Assembly (NCBI GenBank): GCA_036877525.1
Contig: JAZGTH010000062.1
Span: 7,562,501-7,626,500 of the forward strand
DNA from: Chromobotia macracanthus
Lineage: Eukaryota > Chordata > Actinopteri > Cypriniformes > Botiidae
DNA: 64,000 nucleotides
Direction: 5' to 3'
Every line of letters begins with the position of its first letter. Position 1 is the stretch's first letter. The notes below the pieces were generated by a model. It had not been told where the DNA came from. It made no database searches and worked only from the letters and a program-made list of their open reading frames with translations. Below, in pieces: positions 37,558 to 48,249 of this stretch. The position numbers and the translations under genes were made by a program.

Positions 37558-40500
37558 ACCTACAGAATTATTAGCTTGAGTATTAGCTCACATTAACACA
37601 GACAACCCCAGTGCTGCTTAGCAGTTAGACAGTACAGCGTGTCAGTACTGCAACGTGTGATGGATTTGAAACCTGCTGGCCCAGCTAACAGGGAATGTTC
37701 TCAGAATGTTCGCTAAAGATCTCAGAGTTCTCTCAAGTTCTTGCAGTAACATTAGTAAAACATTTTTTTTGTTATATATCATACATGTATCACAAATGTT
37801 ATTCTTAACAAGTTGCTTTTAATATCACACGTTAGTCAAATTAGAATCACAAAGCTAGCTGGAACCAGATACCTTTGAAAATAATGACACGTCTTTCTAC
37901 TTCCTGGTTAAAGTTTTTCCACAATAGCACAATTGCAGATCTTATTGCAGTATCATCTTGGCTTCTGCAAAAAGGTTCAGAAACATACACACAGTCATTT
38001 ATCAAGGTGATTCAGACTGCAGGATCTGGGCACAAAACACCAGCTTTTGTTTTATTCATTTGTTTATGTAAGTTCTGTTAAAGCTAACCCACTTTTCAGT
38101 CTGATTAATTTGATTCTGTTTTTCACCTTTTTCTCAGGATGGAAGCCAGTCAGAAGGGCAGAGCAAGACGAAGCAGGAGAGTGCTTGGCTCTTCAGGCTT
38201 TGGTACACTTTTGACCACAAGTATCCTTTCAGCACTTCATTCAAAACAACAGACACACACACACACAAATGCTTTTGTGGCTTTTGTGAGAACTCAAGCA
38301 CAGTTGAGCATTACCTCACTTTATCCTACTCCTACACTCTTCTGTATTCCAGTCACTGAGACTTCTGCACCATGCAAATAACCCGTGAAAAATCTGCTCC
38401 CACACCATGGAAAACGGAAAAGAGAGGTGCATTTGTTTGGGGGCCTGGAAATCTCTGTAAAGTGGATCTGCATGCATATAAATGTGGAGGGAGAGTACGG
38501 AAGGGATGAATAATTCTGAGCCTTCTTAGGGTGGTTGTTTTGATCAATGATGGAGATCCTCCGAGACACTAACTGGGCCTTAGATACCCTGAACCAACAG
38601 GCTTGCTCTCCTTACACTCCAAAATCCTAAATAAACCCAGCTCATTAACCCAGCTCAGTCTGAGCTCAAGATGCTGAAAAAGTCATCCTAGCTATCCAGA
38701 AACATTTTCAGAATGTTGGCTAAGCCATACTCTAAAAGTTCTCTCAAAATTATCATAAAACATTCCTGTAATAATGTTAGAAGTCATAAACGTTATTATA
38801 TCATAACATTATTAAGTAGTAGATCATTTTATACAGATTACAAAAATGTTTGAATAATGTTTTTTATAAGCAAGCAATAATGATACTGCACATTGAAACT
38901 GGATGTTTTCAATGTTCCTAGAACTTTCAAAATAACATTTTTAACATTTTTGTTACTTAATGGAAACTTTAGGAAAACGTTCTTACAGTACATCCTAAAA
39001 TTGGGATTATGTACATTCTTTGTACAGAATATCAAATAAAATCACTGCAGTCCATTCTCGTTTAATTTCGTAAAAAAAGTTCGTAACATAGCAATCTGTG
39101 ATTCTTGAGCTCCCTTCCTCTGTAATTATTTTGTGCTGAGTGATTCAGTGTTAAAGCTGTACCTTTTCAGTCTGGCAATTGTGGGAGGCAGAGAATCGCA
39201 AAGCAACAAGTTTTATTTAGCATGTGGTCGCTGCAAAGAAAGAACCACACACACCATTTTCTCATGTTGTCAGCCGCTTCCTGTACAGGTGAAACAAACA
39301 ACTCCACATGTGATGACACGAGCCCTTAAAACTTACATCCTCTATTTATTAGGAGTGTTCATAAGTGATTTGCATGTTTTTGTGTGCCCAATAGTTTTCA
39401 TTTGTGTGTGTTTTGTTACCTTGTTGTCAAAATAGGTATCTAGATTCTTTTCACAGTCCCTTGAGAGCATGCTTAGACTTGTGTGTGTGCTATATAAAAA
39501 GAGCTCTCTACTTGGCAAACAGCCTGATGCTTTTTCTCTGTGGGTACTGAACCGTGCTGTCAGACATCCTACAGAGATATTTATTCAGAGCGCATACCTG
39601 GCAACCTCTCTCTAACTCTGTAGGGGACATCCTGCTCTCTGATCCCACTCAAACGCATTATACACTTCCAAATCCATCACATGGTGTTCTTGGTGTCAAA
39701 CCACTGACACTTTATTACTGCTTCTCCATTTTTATATGATGGACCATTTTTATCAGTCAAAAATAAGAAACTCAGCACTGGTGCCAAACATGTATGAGTT
39801 GTCCTGCTTAGAAATGTGTGTGTTGGACTCTATGTGAACTATATAAGGTGGTAAATGATTTGTTTACACCATAACCATGCGGCTGAGACTTTATTATACC
39901 ACAATCATGATGCTGAGACTCATCATATCTGTTCTAAGATGAGCTCTCGATGATGCATTTAGTGCCATGATGAATTTAGAAACACTTTGAGCTGTAATAT
40001 TTTTTGAATTGTTTGCATTGGTGTGTTGTTTTGCATAGCTCCGGGTTGCTCCAGTTCGCCTTGAATGAATGTTGGAAGTCTGAAATATTGAAAATTTATA
40101 GGGTATAAATTTGTGTCTTATTTGTCACCTTTGTCATAGCATCCTTTGTCACTTCAAAGCTTTAAGATGTAAAATAACTGTAGGTTCATACATATATTTT
40201 GCATTATATGCCAACCATAGCCTGGTTTCCACAGAGGTCCTCAGTTCATACCAACTACTGGAGCAGCTTGGCAGATCTTTTCTTCTTAACTTAAGCACAG
40301 TTACCTGAAACCTATCCTGACCCACAGTGGCCCTCCTCTGACATCCACTCTGCCGGCCTGCTGCAGTCCCCTGGCTCGCTGTCTGACCAGCCCCCAGGCC
40401 TATGAGGTAAGAGCTTACATAGAGAAACAATAAATCAGTATTGATTTACATATTTTTGAAATCTTATGTTTATATATGGAGAAACATTTGTTGTTGTGCC

Positions 40501-42637
40501 AGTTGAACGTCTCTTCACTTATCTCCTGATAGAAATCACTATATTCATCACTATCTAGTATGTTTGTCCAATCATTGTATTGGATCTGAATGCAATGATG
40601 GGATGTCCTACTTCCGTGTCAAACTATGTATTTGCATAGCTCCATGCACCCTGCTTGTGCACACAAGCTTATGTTTGTGTGTTGGAGGGGGTGTGGCTTT
40701 GGAGAGCTCTCTCATGCTTTCAAAGCTAGCTTGCTATTGGTAGAAATTGCCTACCCTAGTTTTAACATGTCAGTCTGAAGATTTAGTAATCTGTGACTAA
40801 TCAATGACTAACAGTTCCATTAATTGGAATAGCTTTTGGCAGGTGTTATTAATCTTACAGCAACCAAACATCATCTGATTGGTGTATCAGTCTTTCATTA
40901 CCTCACAGTGCACATTCTTAGTCTGTAGGGAAGAAGCTCATTCTGAGTTCCTCAACAGCATGTTTTGGTTTCCATAGCTTGCTTTCTAATGTTAGTGTGG
41001 CTTTGTAAAGCCCTGCTTGAAAAGGGAAGAGAGAAAGACATACACACAAAAGCACTGGGGCTTTCAGAAAAGGACACAGGCTGAAGACACACTCACACAG
41101 GAGTCTTTCTTTAATGACACTGATGATTGTGAGCCTGAGAGGCATTCTGTTCCAATATCGCAAGCATGGAGAACTTCGCTTTTCACAGCGGTCACTGCCC
41201 TATTCACTGCACAAATTCCTCTATTCATCACAAAGCTCATGCTGTAGCTGGGACCGCTTGGCTGAGCTCACAAACTTTTTACAGTCCTCCTTTGTGGCGT
41301 ACAAGGAGCTTAAAAGTTCTGGAGGGCAGCCTGATCACCCACCTGACTCCTACCTAACATTATTGTCTCCTCATATCAGTAGTAAACAAAACAGTAATAA
41401 CACCAGTAACAGAGAACGTTTTTTTCAGACCAATAAAATGGATGGTTCTCACCTCGGGACATGAGTCATAATGTTTGAGTCATGTACATACTTTTGAACT
41501 AGGTCAGTCTCTCTGAAAGTCTCAGTGTGTGTGTGTATGTGTCTCTGTATATTGCTCTCTTCCTTTTTCCCTGTTTTGATAGTTCTCTCCTGGCACTCCT
41601 GAAAACCTGTCATGTATTTCTTGGTTCGCTGTCTCTTTTTTGTTCACTTGAATTATATTTTTATAAAGTCTGACATGTTTGCTCTTTGTTTCATGTCTTC
41701 ATTTCCACTGTCACATCTAGGTTAAAAATGCTTTCGTTTCCACTCTCACTTCCTCAAGCTCTCTGTTTATTGGTTTCTTGCTGAAGTTGTTTGTTGTTTT
41801 TTTTGCTTAGTTTATCTTTCTTGTTTTTGCTGCCGTTTTTTTTATGAAATATGAAGTTGTTTGAAATTTAAAGAATAGGCTTTTTACTTACCTTTTAAGT
41901 ATAGTACTACCAGGGTTATTATCAGTAACCAAAACTAACGTTTCTGTTAACTGCAATAAAAAAAATAATGTAAAATATAGTCTAAATACTAGTTTAATTA
42001 AAAAAACTAAAATGAAAATTGGAAATAAACAAAAACTGAAGTAAAATTTAATAATTTTTGTTTTTGTCATATCATTGAATTAAAATGACATTTTCTAAAT
42101 TAAAACAGCAGTATAAAAAAACAAAAAATACAGAATCGCTAAAAATGTGATTTTGCACATAATTATTAACAGGTAAGCATGTGATTTTTTTTTTTTTTTT
42201 TTTTTTCTTTCTTTCATTGAATGATATTCAAGTGTAGCTTCACATTTTGCTCTGTGTTCCTCATGAACCCCTCAGTGTCCTTATGAACCTTTGTGCTGAC
42301 CTTGTATGAGTGTGTATGTAAGAGCATTCCCACCCTCTGTCCTTCACGTTAGACTTGTCATTATGTTCTGCAGACCCACGAGCAGCTGAGAGACAATGAC
42401 TCGGACCTCATCCTGAACGAAGGAGACCTGACGCTGACATATGGTGACACGGCCATTACTGCTAATGGAGCCTCGTCTTCCTCTGGCCGCGAAGGATTGG
42501 CCGGGAGCTGGGGCGTCAACGGCAAACGCAGCGACAGCACATCGGAGGATGCTCTCGAGCGAGAACTGGACACACGTGAACACGAGCTTCTGAGCCGTGG
42601 CACACGTCTCGTTTTCCCTATCGAGGACCATGCTTGA
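17081..42637 (+). CDS. slc9a7: Slc9a7 (NHE7): organellar Na+,K+/H+ exchanger
   Basis: NHE7 exchanges luminal protons for Na+/K+ in trans-Golgi and endosomes, setting organelle pH. Sixteen exons: 17081-17366, 21333-21535, 22074-22151, 24887-24963, 25640-25752, 26442-26547, 27385-27526, 28111-28216, 28617-28705, 29510-29623, 30241-30352, 30802-30955, 37355-37418, 38138-38220, 40301-40406 and 42374-42637. They sum to 2097 nt (698 aa; human 725). The start has a good context (GCACCATGG). Exon 1 encodes a hydrophobic N-terminus, then the conserved MEELATEKEAEESHRQDSV and a transmembrane segment. Ion-transport core: ATDPVTVLAIFNELHAD, the ESVMNDAVAI motif (Glu275, Asn279, Asp280) and GLRGAMAFALAIRD. 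The cytosolic tail ends GTRLVFPIEDHA. Three introns look U12-type. Distinguished from slc9a6 by tail sequence and by rp2/chst7 synteny. Confidence 0.97.
17367..21332 (+). other. slc9a7: slc9a7 intron 1 (about 4 kb)
   Basis: It is bounded by a GTGAGA donor and a TGGGCAG acceptor. I see no coding exon or complete transposon inside; there is a short C-tract near 19330-19350. Other open frames in it (for example near 20367) have no recognisable similarity. Confidence 0.6.
22222..22333 (-). repeat. SINE of a second tRNA-derived family, slc9a7 intron 3
   Basis: The minus strand reads GTGGCCTACTGGTTAGTGAG then CGGAAGGTTGCTGGTTCAAT, a tRNA-like A-box and B-box, followed by a short body. The head differs from the other SINE family in this window and matches the copy at 34826-34970. 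It resembles V-SINE/HAmo-type fish SINEs; the name is provisional. Confidence 0.6.
23365..23385 (+). repeat. (CA)n microsatellite
   Basis: About ten uninterrupted CA units in slc9a7 intron 3. Confidence 0.9.
24270..24575 (+). repeat. Short inverted-repeat DNA element (family A), copy 1
   Basis: It shows the family words GATTATAAGAATGTT, GAATGTTCCCTGTTAACTGG and GTTCTGAGAATG. An (AT)n array (24391-24442) has expanded inside it. The left end is decayed. Better-preserved copies are at 27582-27929 and 25863-26338. It lies in slc9a7 intron 3. Confidence 0.5.
24391..24442 (+). repeat. (AT)n microsatellite within a family A element
   Basis: About 26 AT/TA dinucleotides with one phase shift. Similar AT arrays sit in or beside other family A copies (35796-35856) and nearby (37531-37557). 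Confidence 0.9.
25863..26338 (-). repeat. Family A inverted-repeat element, copy 2, split by a SINE
   Basis: It starts ACCTAGCAAACAATTTTGGG and ends CCTGTTAGCTGGGTA. These are reversed counterparts of the ends of the copy at 27582-27929, so this copy is in the opposite orientation. The tRNA-derived SINE at 26163-26320 interrupts it close to its right end. It lies in slc9a7 intron 5. Confidence 0.55.
26163..26320 (+). repeat. tRNA-derived SINE nested in a DNA element
   Basis: It has a complete tRNA-like head (CTCCTGTAGCTCAGTGGGAG, GGTCGTGGGTTCGATTTCC), the family body (GTCGCTTTGGATAAAAGCAT) and a CATAAATGTAAATG tail. It is the best preserved SINE here. Both internal pol III promoter boxes are intact by eye. 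Confidence 0.8.
27527..28110 (+). other. slc9a7: slc9a7 intron 7: AT-AC U12-type intron
   Basis: The coding frame (GCT CTC | GTG ACA AAA TTC, ALVTKF as in human NHE7) demands a junction at 27526/28111. The intron there starts ATATCCTA and ends CCCAC, so it is AT-AC rather than GT-AG. A U12 branch-site match, TTCTTAAC (28094-28101), lies about 10 nt before the 3' end. A family A DNA element (27582-27929) fills most of it. Splicing requires the minor spliceosome. Confidence 0.85.
27582..27929 (+). repeat. Family A inverted-repeat DNA element, copy 3 (reference copy)
   Basis: It has terminal inverted repeats TACCCAGCTAAC (27582) and GTTAGCTGGGTA (ending 27929). There is no coding capacity, and the interior contains GAATGTTCTCTAAAAGTTC and CCTACAACCTAAAATT. 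It is a non-autonomous, MITE-like element of unassigned superfamily lying inside the U12 intron. Confidence 0.65.
29624..30240 (+). other. slc9a7: slc9a7 intron 10: candidate GT-AG U12-type intron
   Basis: The donor GTATCCTATT (29624) matches the U12 GTATCCTT consensus with one difference. TTTCCTTAAG lies 18 nt before the CTCCAG acceptor (30240), resembling the TTCCTTAAC branch site. There is no polypyrimidine tract. The junction joins GAF to LAIFIGRA in frame. A family B inverted-repeat element (29883-30149) is inside. Confidence 0.65.
29883..30149 (+). repeat. Palindromic teleost inverted-repeat element (family B), copy 1
   Basis: TTTACTCACCCTCATGTCATT on the left is mirrored by AATGACATGAGGGTAAGTAAA on the right, and it ends GGTGAACTATACCTTTAAAG. 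It is a long imperfect palindrome without coding capacity, a short inverted-repeat element type abundant in fish. The leftmost terminus is missing. Confidence 0.65.
30765..30784 (+). repeat. (GT)n microsatellite just before slc9a7 exon 12
   Basis: About ten GT units end 17 bp before the exon at 30802-30955, inside the region where the branch site and pyrimidine tract would lie. Length variation here could affect acceptor strength (inference). Confidence 0.85.
31921..32062 (+). repeat. tRNA-derived SINE, slc9a7 intron 12
   Basis: It carries the head GTTCCTGTAGCTCAATTAGT and B-box relic GGTTGTGGGTTTGCATC, and a body AAAGCATCTGCCAAATGTG in which the conserved core before it has lost about 12 bp. 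It is the same family as 26163-26320. Confidence 0.75.
33654..33675 (+). repeat. (CA)n microsatellite
   Basis: Eleven CA units in slc9a7 intron 12, followed closely by further CA-rich DNA near 33860-33890. Confidence 0.85.
34826..34970 (+). repeat. Second-family tRNA-derived SINE, slc9a7 intron 12
   Basis: TTGGGCCTAATGGTTAGAGA (A-box) and GGTTGAAGGTTCAAGTCCCA (B-box) form a tRNA-like head. The body CCCTTGAGCAAGGCATC and GTTGCTCCCCCAG follows, typical of one group of fish SINEs. Partner copy at 22222-22333. Confidence 0.65.
35780..35962 (+). repeat. Family A element, copy 4, largely replaced by (AT)n
   Basis: An (AT)n run of about 60 bp (35796-35856) is followed by GGTTACTGCAAGAACATTTT, GAGAACTTTGGAAAGTG and GTTCTGATAATGTTCCCTG, family A right-end words. 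The left half is lost or replaced by the AT tract. Confidence 0.5.
37531..37557 (+). repeat. (TA)n microsatellite
   Basis: About 13 TA units in slc9a7 intron 13, preceded by ACGTGTG. Confidence 0.9.
37681..37865 (+). repeat. Family A element, copy 5 (partial)
   Basis: It starts CCCAGCTAACAGGGAATGTT, the family terminus, with GTTCTCAGAATGTTCGC and CTTGCAGTAACATTAGTAAA. It breaks off before the other terminus. It lies in slc9a7 intron 13. Confidence 0.5.
38221..40300 (+). other. slc9a7: slc9a7 intron 14: GT-AG U12-type intron
   Basis: The donor GTATCCTTTC is an exact match to the U12 GTATCCTT consensus. TTCTTAAC (40283-40290) lies about 11 nt before the AAGCACAG acceptor, matching a U12 branch site. 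The frame joins YTFDHN to YLKPILTHSGPP, as in human NHE7. A family A element lies inside. Confidence 0.85.
38690..39006 (+). repeat. Family A element, copy 6
   Basis: AGCTATCCAGAAACATTTTC on the left and GTTCTTACAGTACATCCTAA on the right correspond to diverged family A ends. The interior has GTTCTCTCAAAATTATCAT. It lies in slc9a7 intron 14, which is U12-type. Confidence 0.5.
41910..42070. repeat. Possible interspersed repeat with CAGGGTTATTAT terminus
   Basis: CCAGGGTTATTATCAGTAAC followed by repeated AAAACTAAAATGAAAA-type words resembles a common teleost non-autonomous element. Only one end is visible. It lies in slc9a7 intron 15. Confidence 0.3.
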
Positions 42638-45150
42638 CCCCGCCCCCTCAAACCTCCACCCTAAACCACACCTCCCTGCGCTCCACACCTCCAGTTTTGT
42701 AGCACACCACTCCATCTGACCACCCTGAGCCCTGCCAAAGATCTCATGAAGGGGGTCTGAAAATATGAAGGAAAAAAATGGAGAGGAGAGGGAGGAAGAG
42801 TTTGTGCATTTGGATGAAGATCACTGGAGAACATGGAGAATGAGAGCAGAAGTGGCATTAGTGATGCTGAGGCAGTCAGACTATCTTCAGGCAGAAGGAC
42901 TAAGACTATTGATCCAGTATGCCCCTATGTTAATGTGAATTGTAGGGGCGAAATATAAAGCTCCTTTGGGCTTTGAATGATGTTTGTGCTGTCATATATG
43001 ATGATGGACTGATGTTGACCAGTAGCTGTGTGTTTCCTCTGCAGTCCACACACAATGCTTCTTCAGCTTAATTCCAAAATGTTGGGTCAGTCATTCTTTA
43101 TTTTTATGGACATGCTGCTACAAACTTAATTAGATAGAGGAAGCTGGAAATATTGAGAAACACACAGAGCTGGTGTTTCTTAAAAGAAAAGTCACTGTTT
43201 TGATGTATATACACTGAAGTGACAACTCGGTATTATACCAGATCTTGTTGAATCATTTGCATATCAGTAGTTAATTTTTTCACTGGCAAATGAGTGAAAA
43301 GCTCCATGTTTGTAAATACTCAAGACTGTAAAGTACATGACACAGGTGTTTGTGAAATCCTGCTAACACAATAGCAACATTATCTGACATGCGTGCACAC
43401 CGCACCTCATGATACATTTTAAACCCCTTCAGTTACAAGGTAAAGATAGTTCACCCAAAAATGAGAATTCTTCCATCACTTATTTACCTTTATGGCATTT
43501 TCAGTTTCTTCTGACTAACAATAAGATATTCTGAAGAACATTGGTAACCAAATAACAGTGGTACAAATTAACTTCCATTGTATGGACAGAAAACTTCTGA
43601 GACATTTCTCAAAATATCATCTTTTGTGTTCCACAGTAGAGAAAAAGTCACAGGTTTGGAATGACATGAGGGTGAGTAAATGATGACGGAATTTTCATTT
43701 TTGGGTGAACTGTCTCTTTAAATAGCACACTTTATGTCTTACAATATCACCCTTTACTTTAACAGATCAAGTTTACATGCAGCTTCCTCTTGATTTTAAA
43801 GAGGAGCAAATAGCTCCTGGCCAAACAATGTAAATATGAATCCATAGATCCTACAGCTGTGGGAGTTTTACACCTGAATGAGTATATGACCGTGCACTTT
43901 AGCCGCAGACGGGCTGCAGTCCTTACATGCATGTATTGCATTTGGAAGGAGTTACTTATTATATTAGCTTCTTAACCACTGCTAGGCTGCATCAAATGCA
44001 CGTGTATCGTACCTTCCACACCTCCGCACAGTATATAGAGCATTGCGGGAGGTCGATCTTTTCATTATGAATGAGTTACTATTATATGACAAAAAAAACA
44101 ATTCGAAATCCAGGAATCTGGGATGTACAGCATGAGATTGACAGAATGCTGTGGGCTGTTTCACATTCAGTACAGTATACAGATGGCATCCTGCCAACCT
44201 GCATTCCCATCATGCTATGAGAATTATTCCCTTGGCATCTAGAGAAGAATCATGTTATAAATGAATCCATGTCAATGTGGTTTTACTTTTCAAGTTGACC
44301 CCTAACTTCACTTGCAATTGCAAATGTTTGAAAATTCATCTGCCATTCTGATATATCTGACTTCACAACAAACTCCATTAAATAATTAAGATAATAATAC
44401 AGCTGCTTCATTAATATCTGCTAATGCCTGACTGCTGTTTGCTTTTATCAGGGATGTCAAAGCTGTGTGAGGAAACATCTCCGATATCTTCAACAAAATT
44501 GAGTTTCAAATACTATTTTGTTTCCAAGTGGAGATTGAAACGGGCATTGGGAAGATTTGCACTATCTAGGTGGAGTTTCTGTTAGCGAATAACCTGATGG
44601 ACCTGTTAGCAATCACTGCAAAGGTGTAGATGTTTAGAACCCCAAACCAGCTGTAGCAAAAGGCTGAATTGTGAGGTAATCCTGGAACACCAGGCTGTAT
44701 GAAGACACCCCTCCTGTGCAGTGTAATGACTCTTCCAACATGTCTGATAGCTTTTCTCCTGACCACAGTGACGGACTTGTACGTATCTTCAGGATATGTA
44801 AATTCCTACTGTAGCATTCACATTTTACTTGCTGTTGTGCATGTGTCAGTATCTGCCATATAAACAAACAAATGGAAATCATGCTGCCATTTTTCATGTC
44901 TGTGATGTACTGAATTACCAAGATGCTCTATTTTTCCCTAACAGTTGCCATTATTGTTTATAATGATTATTATTATAAATTATAAAGATGAACTTAGCCT
45001 GTCTGTGGTATGCGTTGTAGTTCTGCAATTGTACATTTATAAAAACAGCCAATGTATCAAAGTGGTTTACAGTAGCAATATTAAATAAGGTGGTATTTGA
45101 TTTATTTTATATGTCATAAAAGAATAATAAAACCAGAAAACTACAGTGTT
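42638..45150 (+). other. slc9a7: slc9a7 3' UTR
   Basis: It follows the TGA of slc9a7. The first strong AATAAA in a plausible context is at 45126-45131, giving a UTR of about 2.5 kb; earlier weaker sites may also be used. A family B repeat (43440-43724) would be transcribed in it and could fold as a hairpin. No coding feature seen. Confidence 0.4.
43440..43724 (+). repeat. Family B palindromic element, copy 2, in the slc9a7 3' UTR
   Basis: The terminal inverted repeats are AGTTCACCCAAAAATGAGAA and TTCATTTTTGGGTGAACTGT. Inner arms: TTCTGAAGAACATTGGTAAC and GGTTTGGAATGACATGAGGG. It is the most complete family B copy in the window. Confidence 0.75.
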
Positions 45151-48100
45151 CACTAGAAAATTTTATTTACAGGTTTTATTTATAAATAACAGAATTGTTT
45201 ATAGTTTATTTGTTAATTCCTCAAGACACATTAAATTTGCATAGCTTAGTCAAAATGTCAACATTATGAACTCTAGCTGACAAAATAACTTGCGAAAATG
45301 ATAATACTTTCCATGCTTTGACCAGTACAAGCATTTCCATTAGCGCTCACTGACATCTGTTTCTTCTAAGTACGATTGTTTTATTAGTGACTAGATGTTC
45401 TTCCCCTTCAAAAGTATTCAAAATGTAATCTTATCCTCTCTATATAGCCTGTTTAAATACAATCAGTCTCTGTGTGTTAAGCCTTGGGGAGACTCAAATC
45501 CATCTATATATAAAGAGAACCAGTTGGTGACCTCCAGGGAGAAATGCAACATATCACGCCACCTGATGTGTTTTGTGATTAGCTAGAGAAGCTACAGGTG
45601 CTTGCAGTTCCTTTGGGACAACTCCTGCCTGGATCTTCACGTTAGTGAATTGCACTTTGAGTTCCACAGGTACATTCTGCATTTATTTTTTGGGTCACAA
45701 CACATGGATTATTTGGGAGAAATAATCCCCTTTCCCCTTTTTGTTAAATACAGGAATGTTTAAAAGCATTGTCATGTTTTTGTGGAATTCTCTGGAAAAA
45801 CTGAAATGCTCACTGATCTAAGGTTTAATTAAGGAAACTGGATGATTAAAAGCACAGCCTATACTGTGTACAAAACCACATGCGCTCACACACAAAGACC
45901 CAAGTATGTGTTTCCTCTGGCTGATTAGGGGCTGCTGAGGGGTGGGCAGGGATAAAATCTAAATGATATAATAAAATGGATAAAAATGACGATAGAATCT
46001 GGCTGTTAGGACACAGCCGGGACTGAGCCTTTTGTAGATTTATCCAAAGCAACTTACAGTGCCTTCAAGCTATACATTTTATCAGTATGTGTTCCTTGGG
46101 ATTCAAACCCACAACTATTTCCGCTGCTAATGCAACCGGCTCTACCAGTTGAGCTACAGGGATTCGTTTTCCCACTGATATTGTTAGTGTCCATTTCATT
46201 AGATGTTTGTAGGTATCATTTGAGGTTGGTGGGTTTTTAAGTCCTTATTGTCAAACCCTCCTGTCGTCCACTCTGCGTCAATCTCATGGCGGCACTGAGA
46301 TTTTGAGGTTCCTCAGCCTGATCAGTGCCTTGTACCTCCTGCTGCAGCTGCATGTCAGGCTTGGTTTCTTCTGTCCTGTCAATAATATCAACGTTTTAGT
46401 CTTAAAGGTGCAGTGCGTGATTTCTGCACCACCAGCAGCACCAAGTGAATATTAAAAAATAACTTTTCATACATTTCATGTGCTGTTTACACAAACAGAT
46501 AGCCCTAGCCCCCACTCACACCATTGGGTAAACCATGTTTGCCACATCAGTAAATATTTGGTACGTAACAGATCAGTGTTTTTTGTTTTTACCTTACTCT
46601 GATTCACAACAGTAAATTGATCATAATGATTTATAATTTGAGCGGTCAGGTCCGATTTCTATTTTTTATTCTCATGCGAATATTTTAGAATTTTGCAAAA
46701 AACTTGCGTTTACTTTGCCCCTACTCCACCGCCTTTACAGTCGAAACAATTTGACTTTTGTTATACAATTTATCTGCAAGCAAAACACTTGTCACTTGAT
46801 CGCCACTAGATCACAGAGGCTGTCTTGTGTGGAACAAAAGGACAGATAGAGTACTGTACTGGTTAGCAGTGTGAATCTGGTGCCAGCATGTCTAAGTTTA
46901 GTCATGGTAAATCCTCTAGTGCTCACAGACTGAGCTGGTGACAGGCTTAGGTCAGGGAGTACTGGTACCTCCAGAGTCTGTTCAACACAAATTAGTTCCT
47001 TATTTCAGCCTGTTCTAAACACACGTGCTAGATCTGTGTTTGGTCATGCCAGCCCCATCACATGTCTCTGATCACTATAACAGACAAGCTTTTATCACTA
47101 TCCATTCGTCTTTTATACAGCACTGTTTACATACCTGACTATACCATTAGACTTAAGGATATTAATTTGTGCTTTTAGTAACTTTCTGTCACTTAAAAGG
47201 CAGATAGTGGATCAGTGACAGTGTATCATTTTGAATATGCAGGAAATGATTTGTATAAAGTACTGACTCAAGACAGCTTTTGCTTTTTTGCTATAATAAT
47301 GCTAGATCAACATGGAACTTCCCAGAGTTCTTACAGTAACCTCAGCCAATGGCACCATGCACATCAAAGTCAAAGTTGACCAGTAACCTCAGCTAAACCT
47401 TTCTTTCTTGTTCTTTTGTCTCTTTTTTCCAGAATAAATTATACAGAGTTTAGTTCACTGATGCAGTCAGTAGTTAACAGGTAACATTTTAACCATGCCA
47501 GTGTTGAAATGAGAGCACAGTTTCCTGATTTAATTTGATTACATTTTTTCATTGTTAAAAACCTGTGAAAATTCACCAAACTTAAAGTGTTTTTCATACA
47601 CCCTGCCAGTGTATTGCAATAGCTCAATGACAGCTATGTTTAAAACGCAAAGGGTAAAAAATTGATTTTCTCAAATGAATATAAAAAATGCATCTGCAAA
47701 AAAGTGATGTAACCTTGACAAATATAGCAAAAATCTACAATTTTATAAAACATGAATTGTTCTCTCCCCAAGACGTAGCTGAACATTATAAAATTGTGAC
47801 AGTCTGTTACAGCTGTCAGTCACATCTAATGTGCATGGCATTCAACACAAACTGCATCACAGTACACAGCCAATAAAATCAATCTGCATGTTTTTACAAC
47901 TAGACTGGTTACAGTGTTGTATAACAGATCTCGGGCAGCACTGCCCTAATGTAACTGATCAATGTGAAGTTCTGCAGTACCAAGTTACTAAATAATTACT
48001 ATATTTTCATATAATAGTAATATACATACAAGTAGTATAAACTCTGTATAATATACAATACACTGATGTAAATCGTGTACATAGTAACATATTTTTCAAA

Positions 48101-48249
48101 GCTGCCTAACTAGACAGCATTTTGAGCATCATGATGTTGCACTTGTTGACTTTTGTGAACAGAAGAACATATCTACATTCAATGAACACTGACTTTCTAA
48201 AAGTGACACCATCTAGGCACACATACCATGCATTCATGTTGTGATGATC
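45151..48249. other. Intergenic region between convergent slc9a7 and chst7
   Basis: No coding exon recognised. It probably includes the chst7 3' UTR at its right side, but no minus-strand polyadenylation signal could be assigned. It contains a SINE at 46030-46165. Confidence 0.45.
46030..46165 (-). repeat. tRNA-derived SINE
   Basis: The minus strand reads CCCTGTAGCTCAACTGGTAG, then GTTGTGGGTTTGAATCCCAA, then the family body (GTTGCTTTGGATAAATC). Same family as 26163-26320, with a shortened tail. Confidence 0.7.

Noticed and set aside
41017..41464. Overlapping plus-strand frames of 63-116 codons in slc9a7 intron 15
   Set aside because: The slc9a7 frame is complete without them, no splice logic links them and the composition looks random.
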